Positions 24,400-35,590 of a stretch of 64,000 nucleotides of DNA are shown piece by piece (position 1 is the stretch's first letter; each line of letters begins with the position of its first letter). The DNA is taken from assembly GCF_002865645.1 (NCBI RefSeq), contig NW_020194684.1:2485030-2549029 (forward strand), in the 5' to 3' direction. The notes beneath the pieces were generated by a model. That model had not been told where the DNA came from, did not search any database, and worked only from the letters and a program-made list of their open reading frames with translations. The DNA comes from Hyaloscypha bicolor E. Taxonomy: Eukaryota > Ascomycota > Leotiomycetes > Helotiales > Hyaloscyphaceae. The translations under genes and the position numbers were made by a program.

Positions 24400-25060
24400 T
24401 AAAATCCCTCTAAAACCCCTCTCTTTAAAAGTTAATATCTTAACTTATAACGCCTTTATAAATAAGCGACTTTTTATTAATAGTAGAGAATTAGCTTTAG
24501 ATTAGTTTACTAAAAATAAAATAGTTAAAGTAAAACTTTTATTAATTAAGTCTTTAATTAAATTTAAAGTTAGTTTTTAGTTTTTATTTTTTATTTTTTA
24601 TTTTTTATTTCTTAATTAATTAAATAATTATTAATAGAAACTTAAAAGTTTCTTATATATAATATTTAGTATATATAAAGTTAATAAGTTATTATATTTT
24701 TCCTTAAAAGTTAAAATTTAAAAGATATTAAATTAAAGATATAAAGAAAAATTATATTTAAATATATTAAAAATAATTAATAAAAGTTATAACTTAAAAC
24801 TAAATTATACTAATATTATATATATAAGGTCTTATATATAAGATAAAAAAAACTTAAAACTATTTTTTATATTTTTATAATTAATTTTATTTAAATATTT
24901 TTAAATAAAAAGTTATTATTATTACTTTTTAAGTCAAGGTAGTAGTGTTTTGATCCCCGGATCCGGGATAATTATATCGCTGTTTTTAGGGGTCGGAACA
25001 CCAAAACTAAGCGAGCATCATTAGGGGCTGCCAAATATAGAGGACCTTATCGCCATCACC
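24400..25060. other. AT-rich DNA grading into a gene island, no gene seen
   Basis: 24430-24920 is almost pure AT. Composition rises abruptly at about 24940 (GATCCCCGGATCCGGG). No coding content recognised. Confidence 0.4.
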
Positions 25061-25387
25061 ATGGCTGTCGCCTAGACAGCCTCAACATCATCCTCTTTAG
25101 TAGTATCATCATTTGAACTCGACGTCCTTCTCCCGCGTCGAAACATGGCTTCGCATAGTGAACAGAGCAGGCCTCAGCTGACACAGTCATTCGTTCCTCT
25201 CCGATCTCAATACCTAATCTTCCGTTCCCGCAAGCGCGTCCGCGTCTCTGTGGGCAGATCTCAGCTCGCGGGTCCAGCCGTCCTCTATCGCCCTCTATCG
25301 CCCTCCTCTTCTGTCGACGTCCCTCACTCCCCCTCCGAAGTTAAGCCAAGGCCATGGCAGTCGACATCTAGCGCCGACTATCCCTAG
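25061..25387 (+). pseudogene. Short hypothetical frame with one stop
   Basis: From ATG at 25061 the frame reads MAVA, a TAG at 25073, then stays open for 104 codons to 25387. It is rich in Ser, Pro and Arg (RSRKRVRVSVGRSQ) and has no recognised domain. The TAG would be explained by C-to-T in a CAG. It may be the start of a lost transposon or gene frame, or non-coding. A second ATG at 25145 gives an uninterrupted 80-codon frame. Confidence 0.25.
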
Positions 25388-25774
25388 TCCGAAATGACAT
25401 CAACTAATCTAATTATAAAGGAACCGCTTGGGTCGTAAGAGCGCCTCTCATAATTCTATATGTTTTAATAACCCGAGAAACGAATTAAAATCAAACACCT
25501 GGTTCTTTCGGCTCTCTTTCTATAATCTTTCTAGTGGAGCAGACTGCTATTTCGGACTAGTGGCGATTAGAGAGCTAGCAAATGAAGATCTTGTATTATT
25601 CTAAATGTAACAAATCCACTTTCGAGACTTCAATAACTTAGTAAGGCCACACGCTTTTGGTTGCCAGTGATGATTCAAATTGGGCCTCCAAACCAGCGCC
25701 ACGTTTTGTGGGCCTACTCTAGTACATGTGATTACTCGTCCAGTAAAGCAGCCAATTTCTACCTCACTATTAAT
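25388..25774. other. Intergenic, 3' flank of the DUF6594 gene
   Basis: Normal-composition DNA with no supported frame. It probably includes the 3' UTR of the minus-strand gene ending at 25775. Confidence 0.4.
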
Positions 25775-26925
25775 TTATACATGACTTGTCCCAGAGACAA
25801 ATACAACCAGAATAGTGGCATACCTAGATAAAGAACGAGATTAGTCTTTTGGGTTTCGAGACCTCTCTTAAATTTGGGAGGATCCTACTTACGTAGCCCC
25901 AGATACAAACATTGCTCCGGTGTTTGCTTTAGTCAGGCCGGACAGAGTAATTATGAAGAAAATCGATGCAATCACGATGACAACTATTCGAGATGTTATG
26001 CCGCTCAGTGCATTGCAGATAATGACTGGCACGAATAATAAAACGACGAGGAGCACTATAATCAACGTCCTGGTCAGCCGGGTTAGGAGCACACCCGAAA
26101 ATATGTAGACGTGGGGGTCTCTTGAGCCAGCAAGTGAACTGTTCTGCAGAAAACATTTAACAACTCTGTATGAGCAGTCTTGTGGCAGAAGTCCTTACGC
26201 CACGGAATCTCGGATGAAAACGGATGAGGAAATCTTCCACCCAAGCCTCCAGTCGCGTCAAAGCAAGATCATCTGAGAATGCCATGCTCATCAAATCGGG
26301 ACCGTTTGCCAAATAGGCCGTTTCTTCTCGCGCTAAACATGCGTTCCCTTTGACCCAGTTCTGCAAGTTTAATATATCTCGAGGCTTTGCGACGTCAAAA
26401 CTAATCATTCTATGATTTCTTTCCACAAATTCGTCTGCAAGTCTGTTACCAAGCTTCTCATGCCAGGAATAGACTTGTTAGAGAACAGCTTACCGTAGTC
26501 AGCCAGAGCAACATCTATATCTGAGAGAACCGCTGTCCGCTGAACATTGTTATCGCACCGGCTACTACCAAGAAATAGAGCGGTGGTCTCCTCTGTATCG
26601 ATTTCTGCTAGTTGCCTTTCGAGCATCGATAGCCTATCTTGCTTCAGTAGAAGCAGTCGGGCACGTAGATTGGAGAACCGGCGACAGAGCTGGAATGAGT
26701 TGTGAGACGCAACCAGTGCCGAGAACCGGGGATATCCAGGACAATAATCTTCGACTAGAAAGAGTTAGCAAGGAAACACAAATATCTCATTCAAAGCATT
26801 TCATAAGCCTGGGAACTGGAATTACTCTGCTGTATTCTTGTCTCGCAGGTTCTGCTCCCGTCAAAATATTCTAAGAATCGCCCCTTCCAAGATACAAAAA
26901 CCTCTTGAAAGATTCTCGTCGACAT
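25775..26925 (-). CDS. DUF6594 family membrane protein, 298 aa
   Basis: I place five exons on the minus strand: 26925-26826, 26754-26494, 26434-26199, 26143-25893 and 25823-25775. They sum to 897 bp (298 aa plus stop). The four introns are 55-71 bp, all GT-AG, and each junction restores the family sequence. Visible DUF6594 hallmarks are GYPRFSALVASH near residue 40, FSNLRARLLLLKQDRL, LFLGSSR, LQNWVKGNACLAREETAYL, LEAWVEDFLIRF, then DPHVYIFSG. The last 80 residues form three hydrophobic segments (about 226-243, 250-268 and 283-296) with the typical VPVIICN and SGLTKA motifs. The protein is probably membrane-anchored at its C-terminus. The family occurs in filamentous fungi and has no established function. 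No stops or frameshifts, so it looks functional. The small ORF at 27327 is divergent; the caspase gene is on the same strand 900 bp upstream. Confidence 0.85.
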
Positions 26926-27326
26926 AGCGGCTCAGATTGAGTTTGCCTTTTATCAATTAAAGAGGTGCAATTTCGATAGTGGTATATTGAAGAATCTTAT
27001 CAATTAGGCAGCGTCATAACTCTGTGTCGGTAGAATTATATGGATGGCAGACCAACACCTGAAAATCAAAGCAGGGCATAATTAGTCAGTTTTAACAAAG
27101 CTAACGGCAGTAGTGAGGCTTGCGTCTGACAATGCATAGCCAATAAATAAATAAGGCTGTCGCATGCACCACGGTAGCATTGCTACCTAATCATTAATGG
27201 GCTCTTTATAAACCCCTGCCCAGCTCCAATTCAATGGTAAACACGTTTCATTCCCGGAAAACACTCAAAGTGAAGAGTGCCAATCGGGCTAATTGATTAA
27301 CAACCAGTGCCGCCGAATTATCAACT
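26926..27326. other. Upstream region of the DUF6594 gene, no gene seen
   Basis: About 400 bp of normal composition between the DUF6594 start and the small plus-strand ORF. It would hold the DUF6594 promoter and perhaps a divergent one. No clear core promoter element identified. Confidence 0.35.
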
Positions 27327-27626
27327 TTGTGGGGAACAGTTCATCCTCGGAAAGGCTGTAGCCGGCCTTACTACCTCATGAGCCAGCTAGCAGTATGTCG
27401 GATTCTAAAGGGTGAGTTTCAATCTGCTATGGACGATGGATATTCTAAGCTCTTTTTAAATAGGGATGAATCTCCTAACTTTACTTTCTGCGACGATGGC
27501 GGCCGCGCTAAAGTAAAAGAATATAAGTTTGAAGTGAGCCAATATATCGAAATATTGCGATCGCTGACAACACGTATAGATAAACAAATTTCTGCCTGGC
27601 GTCCCGGTTTACCTTACTCGTGGTAG
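27327..27626 (+). CDS. Hypothetical small ORF, 99 codons
   Basis: An uninterrupted plus-strand frame from ATG at 27327 to TAG at 27624-27626. The second half (FTFCDDGGRAKVKEYKFEVSQYIEIL, here split: FTFCDDGGRAKVKEYKF then EVSQYIEIL) has protein-like, mixed-charge composition and predicts helix, while the first 40 residues look less natural. An alternative splice at AAG/GTGAGT...AATAG would create a stop, so the unspliced reading is preferred. No signal peptide or membrane segment. It lies tail-to-tail with the caspase gene, 196 bp apart. It could be a real small gene, the last exon of a lost gene, or chance. I do not recognise a family. Confidence 0.35.
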   Translation: MWGTVHPRKGCSRPYYLMSQLAVCRILKGEFQSAMDDGYSKLFLNRDESPNFTFCDDGGRAKVKEYKFEVSQYIEILRSLTTRIDKQISAWRPGLPYSW

Positions 27627-27822
27627 TACACGTGAAGGACCGTACAAAATATCATCATCACCTAGAGCAGGAAGATACATTCTCTGTGACGAAAGGGGAG
27701 CGCTAGTCAATGGCGAAATTGAAGTAGAAGAAAGAGATTTAACGGCAGCATGAATGTTTCTGAGCACTAAATGAAATGATATCTTAGATATTTCATCGGT
27801 CAAATTTCTATCTCAGGCGAGA

Positions 27823-29913
27823 CTATTTGTTTGTGTCAGTCGTTGATACTCCAGTGGTCTCTATAGCTGTGTGTATTATGAAGTTTGAAGTTGCCCATTC
27901 CCCATCTTCCATCCTATCACCAGTTTCTGTACCTCGATTCGGTATGGCCATCTCTGACAGGAAATTCGATAGGTTACTCTGACGGTCGCGGCTTGGTCCA
28001 CTGGCTCCTTCCCATGACTTGCCCAAAGAAATAGAAGGCAGTACCAATGCCGAAAATGAGATTGGCTTCCTAGTAATGAATAATTTCAGGATATCTTTGC
28101 AGTGATGTTGTCCTTGGGCTATAAAGAAATCCGAGACAGTCATTTTCAATTCTGCTATCTCCTGTCGACCCGAATGTCCCTGCTTCTCATCCTTTGGAAG
28201 CACAACTTGATAGTCCCCTTCACCCGAATCGAGTGGGAGGATTTCTACCTGCCAACGTGGCCCAAGATAACATAGAGCGACATATATCACCGTTTCCCCA
28301 GTGTTTTCAATCGATAAGCGTAATGTGTCATTATTCTTGACATTTTGAAGGTCTGTCAATCGGAGAGGTTCACCATCAGGACCAATGGTTTCAATAGTGA
28401 CCGAGTACTGAAGCGTTGTAGTTGGATTTCGGTTCTCAATCCCTTCGATGTATTTAAAGGTTGCTAGGTGTTCCAAGAGATCCATTACACGATTTAGTGA
28501 TTCGTCACTACCGACGTGTACCGTAGGTAGACAAATGATCCTCTTGTACGAGGTATCCAGAATTTGGTATTCGTCATCATCATTGCGTGAAACGTTGAAA
28601 ATGGAAGGTTCCCCTTCTACTTCATCAGTAGAAAAGCGCAAAAAACGTCTCCGTCTCGCTGCTGCCATCCACAGTGTCGTGTCATCAACGTGGGCCATAA
28701 GTCTTACATAAATTTTCCGTGGAGAAAAATTCATGACTGGCCTTGCCACCCATCCTGTTGTATCCCGATCTGTGGGAGATTGTGAGTTAATTTCCGCCAC
28801 TTCCGATGTGAGACTGAGAACATTGGTCACTTTGACCTTTGCAACAATCTGTTCTTGTTTCCTTGTAGTGTCTGCCAAAATTCCGAATGAATAGGCGTCG
28901 TACAGGTCGCCTTTAAATACCCCATGGATAAGTCCAGCTTCCAAATACAGGGTGTTGCCAGGATGTTTCTTGAATATTGGGATATACGTCCGCGGTGCTG
29001 AAACGAGAGTTCCCCAAAAAGATATATCGTTATTTCCAAAAAGCATTGGATTTTGTCGCGGCCAATAAGCATGGAACCGGGAACGAACTTGTTGATGAAG
29101 TGATTGATTTGTAACTTCTGAGCCACCAGTCTCCAAAGATGCAAGCGCACGAAGTAAAAAATATGACAAGGCTTCGTGTCTGTCTCCTGCTTGTTCGAGT
29201 TCATAAGCTGTTTCGTGGGGTCCGCATGCTGTAAAAACTGCATATCCAGCCGGATTAAGGAGTGTTTTCAATTGCCAACGAGGATCACGTAGAGTGGATG
29301 ACCCGTCCTGGTATCCGAGATCGATGTCTATGAAAGGTGGGAACGCGGCATCGATAGCACTATCGTAGTCAGTGCCTCTAATATTGGGCTGATTGGGGTC
29401 GTCGCTTCTTGTGACGCTTCCAGAGTGGCAGCAGTCGAGAACAACTCTGATGTGCAAACCCTTCTTCGCCATTTTATCTAGCATGCACGCCAACTCCAAA
29501 CCCCGAAGGTAGCGACTTCCATGAATATCGTCAAAAAGCACCAGGGCTAGATCGATTTTGTTTGTTTTGTTGTATTTCGAAGAGGAACTCGGTACTTGCG
29601 TCCCATGTCCTGCGTAGTGAAAGTACACAATATCCCCTCGATTTGCTTGGGCGGTTATCTCTTCAAGTCGGGTTGTCAAATTTTTGAATGTGGGCCAAAG
29701 CTCTGGGCTTTCAGCTGGATGAGATGAGCTAGAGTCAAGAGGCACACTGGCTGTAAATGTGTCGACATGTACATGCTTTGACCTAGCTGTGAGATACTGC
29801 TTGATATCTCCAACGTCTCGAACGCAGCCTTTCAAATGCTTGTCTTTCACATAGAAGTTGATGCCGACCAACACCGTCCAAGTTTTCTTCACTGCAAGAT
29901 CTTTGTCGCTCAT
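27823..29913 (-). CDS. Caspase-fold peptidase (C14 family) with C-terminal beta-rich region, 696 aa
   Basis: A single uninterrupted exon from ATG at 29913 to a stop at 27823-27825. The N-terminal 290 residues form a caspase/metacaspase-type domain: TWTVLVGINFY near residue 11, LKGCVRDVGDI at 28-37, YFHYAGHGTQ holding the likely catalytic His103, and VVLDCCHSGS with the likely catalytic Cys162. A later FTACGPHETAYE and EALSYFLLRAL correspond to the small-subunit side. About 400 further residues follow, containing a segment near 500-580 (KNNDTLRLSIENTGETVIYV then a PLDSGEGDYQV stretch) that resembles the DUF4384-type domain fused to bacterial caspase-like proteins; this is inference. There is no NACHT, death or prion-like domain. 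No signal peptide or membrane segment, so it is probably cytosolic. Such peptidases usually cleave after Lys/Arg and are linked to stress or cell death. Both catalytic residues are present. Confidence 0.85.
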   Translation of the reverse strand: MSDKDLAVKKTWTVLVGINFYVKDKHLKGCVRDVGDIKQYLTARSKHVHVDTFTASVPLDSSSSHPAESPELWPTFKNLTTRLEEITAQANRGDIVYFHYAGHGTQVPSSSSKYNKTNKIDLALVLFDDIHGSRYLRGLELACMLDKMAKKGLHIRVVLDCCHSGSVTRSDDPNQPNIRGTDYDSAIDAAFPPFIDIDLGYQDGSSTLRDPRWQLKTLLNPAGYAVFTACGPHETAYELEQAGDRHEALSYFLLRALASLETGGSEVTNQSLHQQVRSRFHAYWPRQNPMLFGNNDISFWGTLVSAPRTYIPIFKKHPGNTLYLEAGLIHGVFKGDLYDAYSFGILADTTRKQEQIVAKVKVTNVLSLTSEVAEINSQSPTDRDTTGWVARPVMNFSPRKIYVRLMAHVDDTTLWMAAARRRRFLRFSTDEVEGEPSIFNVSRNDDDEYQILDTSYKRIICLPTVHVGSDESLNRVMDLLEHLATFKYIEGIENRNPTTTLQYSVTIETIGPDGEPLRLTDLQNVKNNDTLRLSIENTGETVIYVALCYLGPRWQVEILPLDSGEGDYQVVLPKDEKQGHSGRQEIAELKMTVSDFFIAQGQHHCKDILKLFITRKPISFSALVLPSISLGKSWEGASGPSRDRQSNLSNFLSEMAIPNRGTETGDRMEDGEWATSNFIIHTAIETTGVSTTDTNK

Positions 29914-30430
29914 TTTATCGGAGGCTGTGACAAGAGTTTTCGATCAACCTGAATGCATGGAGTTGTAGAACTCGGTGCAGCATCCTCCTAGCAGGCAGCA
30001 ATCATAGCACGAACCAGCCTGCGCACTGCGTGCTATGGTGATTGGTAATAAACACATCTTTGGCATGAGGTGGCGAAACAGGGAATTCTACCAATAAGAT
30101 GACTGAGTTAAATCTTGGCTTTACCAACACATAGACATTATTACATAAATCGTATAAATTAAGATATTAAAACTAATTAGAATAAAGAATTAAGATATCC
30201 AAAGCCAAAAAGAGCAAAAGCTATCATATCTAATCTAAACGAGATCGCGTAGCGGTAAATTTCGTTTATGCCTTAGGCACCTAGTTTCCATATTCACCAG
30301 TCAATGCCATGACTCGCCCACGTGATATTCGTCGCTACCTACTGTGATTGGAAAGGTTAAACAGGACGTAACGTTTCCATTCCTGTACATTCGGGGCCTT
30401 TAATAGGCTCGAACGAGCTTACGTAATTCC
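29914..30430. promoter_or_regulatory. Upstream region of the caspase gene and island edge
   Basis: About 500 bp of near-normal composition containing the presumed caspase promoter. It grades at about 30425 into pure AT repeat DNA. No gene is visible. Confidence 0.35.
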
Positions 30431-33400
30431 ACGTATAATTAGATTACATATAAAAGCATAATTAGAAATTATATTCTCTCCTACTTAAAAGCAAACTTAC
30501 TCCTGAAATTCATATAAAACGAGAGAATATTAAAACTACTTGCTATAATTCTGTATTAATTAAATTCCTTTTTATAAAAGAAAATTACAAGGCTCCTCAA
30601 ATAGCTTCTTTTTATTTCAAGATTCTTTTATCTAAAGGAGTTCTTACTATTACCTCTTTTATATATTAAATCGAATAAAAAGAATCTATTTTTATATGTT
30701 TTTAACCTATATTCTACTTATATCTTTCTTTTCTAGCTTTTGCCAGATTCATTTAAATATAATTAAGATTCGTTTATATTAGAAAGATTTAATTGAGTAT
30801 ATTTCAAGTAGTTCTATTTTAGTAATTTCTATTAAATAGGCTAATTAGAGCTCTAGAAATTCGTTTAAGCAAGTATAAAAAAGTTTCTTTTACTCGTTTA
30901 TAATTCTCTCTTTTTTCTATTAATAACCTTAATACTACTATTTCAAGTCTTTATATTTCAGTTATTTTATAAGTGTTTTAAGATTCTCTATATATATTTT
31001 TTTCTTAAGCTATTTTCTAGTTTAATTACTCGCTTATATCTATTTCCTACTTTTTTCTCTTTTTTCTTTTAGCTTCTATCTTCTGGCTTTATATATAAGT
31101 TAGTACTATAAAGCTTTTTTATTTTTTTCTTATTTTCTTAGTTTATATTTATATTACTTTTATAGCTAATATAGATATTATTTCTAGTAATTATACTATA
31201 GGTTTTAGAAGTAGTAATTCTAATAATAGAGGCAAGCCTTTTTATTATTCTAGTATAATTAGTAAATATAAGGGTTTTATAAATTATATATTCTAATTCC
31301 TTATTTAAAACTAATTTCGCTCGAAAAAAAGCTAAATTAGTAAGAAATCGAGATTGAAACTATTTTTTAAATAATTTATTTAAAGGCTTTTTATTAGCTT
31401 TATATAAATATTTAAGTTTATTAAGAACTTAGCTAATATAAAGAAAAGTTAATTAATTTCTATAATTATTTCTCTATATTTAAAGCTAGTTTTTTTCAAA
31501 TTATAGAACTAGTAAATAATTAAAAAAAAATTTAGTTTCTTTTCTTAATATATTTCTTTTTATAAGCCCTTAAATAATAAGATTTCTATTTCTTCTATTA
31601 ATTTTCCTTTTCTATTTAATAGCTTTTATACTAATTATTATTAGAATAGCTGAGATTCTTTATATTTTTTTTTATTTAAATAAAAATATATTTCTTTCTT
31701 TAGTTTTTTTCTTAATTTAAGCTAAATTCTAGCTCTAGTTTTTTTATTTTTTATTACCTTTATATATCTTTATACTAAAATACCTTATATAATTATATTT
31801 AAATCGGATTCCGGTTTAATTTAAATATTTCTAATAGTATTAAAATAGCTATAAATAAATAGTAAAGTATTATTAATATTTTTTAATATTTAGAAAATCA
31901 TTTTATTTTAGATTATATAGTTTTTAATATTAGAAAAGACTCTTTTTCTAATAATAATAATAATTAAATTATTTCGAATAATAAAAATATATTTAATTTA
32001 GGTAATTTAATAATAGGTTTTTATTTTCTTTAATTATAAACGGGCTCTATTTCCTAAATAGAAATAAATAAATATATCTGCTTTAATTTAAATAATTTCT
32101 AATTAAGAGAATTTATAGCTTCTATAATAGCTAGTTATTCTTATAGCTATATTCGATTCTGTTCTAATAAATCTATTATAGATATATAATTAAATAATAT
32201 ATAGATTTAGTTATTATTTTATTCGAATACTAGAAGTTATTTTAATATTTTTAATTTTCTTTATTTATAGTCTAGATCTTTTATAAATTTAAGTTCTTAT
32301 TCTAAATTTCCTAAATTCTTTAATTTTAATTATAATTAAGCTTCTAAAGCTTTTATTTAGAGGTTTCTTAGTCTGTTTTTAATATCTATCTAGCCCGAGT
32401 AATTAAGAATCTTTTTTATATTTATAAGCTTTTTTAAATTTATATAAGAACTTTGAAACTAAACGTAATTAAAATAATTATTAATTCTCTAGTTCTAATT
32501 CTAGTAAAAAGAAATATTATTAAATATTTATAGACGGGACTAGTATAGAATATATTAGGGATTTTAGGATTTTAAAAAGTATATATATAATATTAGTAAA
32601 AAATTTAGTAATTAGAAAAATAAATATTTGAGCTAAAGGCTATTTATTTAAAATTCTTGGGTTTTATTTATAATAATTTCTCGTAAAAAAATATAAAATG
32701 ATCTTATAAATATATGTAATATTTATTTAATTTATTATATGATTTTTTATAAAAAAATAAAATTCTTATTTTTAAATATTATATTTTCAAGTATTATAAT
32801 TAGTTCTATTTTATTTTTTATAAGAATTAAAGATTTCTTTAATTTATAGCTTATATAAGTTTTTTATCTAGTTTCTCTAACTAGAGAAGATTTTGGTTTT
32901 ATTACTTATATATTTAGTAGTTTTTTTATTACTTTTAAAAACTCTTTTAGATATTTTCTTTTTCTTTTAATTAGTTATAAAAGCTTAATTTTCTTAGTTT
33001 TATTTGAAATAATTACTATTATTTTTAGGATTTTATTCGAGAATTTCTTTTTTATAATAGGTTTTATAATTATAGATTTTAGTATTTAGTTTAATAAAAT
33101 TATAATACTATATATAGACAAGTATATAATTTTATTTTTTTATATAGATTTATTTTTTTCTGTTTCCGGCCGCTTTATTAATTTATTAATTAGGAACTCC
33201 GAAATTTTTTTAAGGAAAATTACTATTAGAATCTATAACTAGCTTTTAAATACTTAATTAAGGCTTAAGCAGACTTATTTTAGAGAGATATAAAAAGATA
33301 GAAAAACTAAAAGAAAAGAGAATTCCTTAACTAGTTTTTATTTAATCTCTTTTCTTTTTAGCTTTTTTTAATATTTTATTTTTAATTAAAGCTTATTAAA

Positions 33401-34688
33401 AAGAGCTTAATTAATATAGGTATTATTAAGTTTTCTCTATTCTAATTTAAACTAATTTAGCCTTCGAATTAAGAAGTTTAATTATTCTCATTTATAAAGA
33501 GTTTCTAATTTCTTATAAAAATATATAAAAATTCTTTCTTATTTAAATATATTTTAAATATCTTTTAAAAAATTAATTAAATTATAAAGTTTATATAACT
33601 AATTAAAGTTATATATTATATTCTAACTTCTAGTTTCTTTATTAACTATATTCGAATATAATTATATAAGTTAATTTCTATAAATAAGAGATTTAAGAAT
33701 TTTTTTATAAATATCTTATAAATTATATATTTTAATTAGAATAGTAAATATAATCTTATAGAAACCAAACTACTTTAATTTAAACTTTAATAGAGATTTG
33801 TTTTATATAAGAATATAGATTTCTATTAAAATGTTTTTATTTTTTTTTAAGAATTTAATTTTATATAATATATATTTTAATGGCTTTTTTTTATTAAGAA
33901 CTTATTATATATTAATTAAGCTTTATTTATAATAATATATTTAGTAATTATTTCTTCTAGATAAGTTTTTTAATTATTTACTAGTTTGGCTTTATTTGGA
34001 TTTCTAGAAAGTCTTGAATTTATTCTAAATAGAAAAAAGAATAAACTATATTTATTAACTAAATAGATTTTACTTTATATAATAAAAAAGTATTTAATAT
34101 AAATATTTATTTCAGAATATAACTAGCTTATTATATAAATATTATATAAGTATTTTTTCTAATATTCTATTAAATTATTTAATTTTCCTATTAATTTATA
34201 AATAATATAAAATAATTATATAATATTAGATTTTTATTATCTAAAGAAAAATATTTATAGCTTCTAATATTAGATTTGAACTATTATTTATAAAAATCTT
34301 ATTCGAAGTTCTATAAATAATAAAAATCTCTTTTTAAATAAAATTTATTATATTTTAATATATAATATCTTTTAATATTTAAATAATAGGCCAGTCTATT
34401 AATTATTTAATAGTTATAATAATCTATTAATTTCTAAAATAGATTCTAGATAGAATTCTAATTAAGTTAATTAACTATTATTTAAAGAACTAGATATTCT
34501 TTCTTTTAAAAGAATTTCGAAGCCCTTTATTTATTTCCGGGCGAGAATCTTTTATTATTTAATAATTGAAATATATATAAATTTAATTTTAGATATTTTT
34601 TTTAATTAAGAACTATTAAGCTTTTAAATAAAGAATTCTATTTAATTCAGGCTAACTAAAGTATTTATATTTCTTATAAATTTGTTCT

Positions 34689-34985
34689 TATTAGTACAGC
34701 TATTCCTTTGGGAGTCACGTGCATAGTCACGGGACACGGGACACGGGATATGGGCAATAGGATATGGGTAATAGGATATGGGATACGGGATATGGTTATG
34801 TAACCTCGCATCTCATTAGTAACTCGACTAGTAGACTAGACCCCTTTAGGCTTAGCAGATTTAGGGATCACATATTAATACTATAATACTGCGATCCCTA
34901 CTTCTAAATAATAACTTTACTAACTATACGCAAATAGCATTCTACGACTTATATAATAGTGCCATGCGTTACTAGTAAACCGACA
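34689..34985 (+). repeat. Copia 5' LTR
   Basis: 297 bp with TG start mutated to TA and end CGACA. Contains repeats of GGGATATGGG/CAATAGG words. Retains many C and G compared with the 3' copy. Confidence 0.85.
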
Positions 34986-35469
34986 CTAATCAGTTTGCAT
35001 TCAGATCAGAACAAGACCTATTTAGTACTTACAGATCAGAGACAGAACAGTTATGCTAAAAGAGGCATCCGGTGGCCCTTAGCAATATTAATCTAACTAT
35101 ATCAAAGGGGGGAATTACCTGTTAACTCCACGAAAAAGCATCCGCTGGCCTAAGGGAAAAGACTCTAGTTCTTGCCAATTAATAAGCGGTCAGCCATTTG
35201 ACCACCCAACTATTTAACTTCTACTATCCTTTAAAACCAACTTCTTTTGGCCTCAAGACTACCTTCTTAGAAACCATCTTTTCCACTTATATAATACCCG
35301 TATCTACGGGACCCTCTCTCCGGAATATACGCCCTATATATGCCCTTAAAGCTCTTTAAACTACTACTTCGATTTTACTATTAAATCGAGTCCTTCGAGC
35401 TTTAGACCCTCCCGGAATCATAATATTTCACTTCCTAAATTTCTCGTTACAGACGAAATATTTACTTTA

Positions 35470-35590
35470 ATACCTATAATATCCCTAGATATCTAGGGCA
35501 TCTGGTATCTGAACCAGGTATCTAGTATCTTAACCAGGTATCTGAACTAGGTATCTGGTATCTAAACCAGGTATCTGGATACCTTTACTA
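35470..35590 (+). repeat. GGTATCT-type short tandem repeats in copia leader
   Basis: Repeated units of GGTATCTGGTATCT and AACCAGGTATCT. A similar, more mutated array (TAGTATCTAGTATCT) lies at about 6055-6150. Confidence 0.6.

Larger units (their letters stand above)
21714..24400 (+). mobile_element. Tc1/mariner-type transposon, interrupted twice
   Basis: A transposase relic on the plus strand begins after a TIR-like TTACGAGCCTGCGG at about 21714. It is broken by a solo LTR (22676-23025) and cut at its 3' end by a second, opposite-facing transposon (23098-24363). The right terminus was not found with certainty, so the end coordinate is approximate. Confidence 0.55.

Noticed and set aside
28448..29243. 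Frames of 87 and 138 codons within the caspase gene
   Set aside because: Both are shadows of the 696-codon frame, whose translation has clear caspase motifs.
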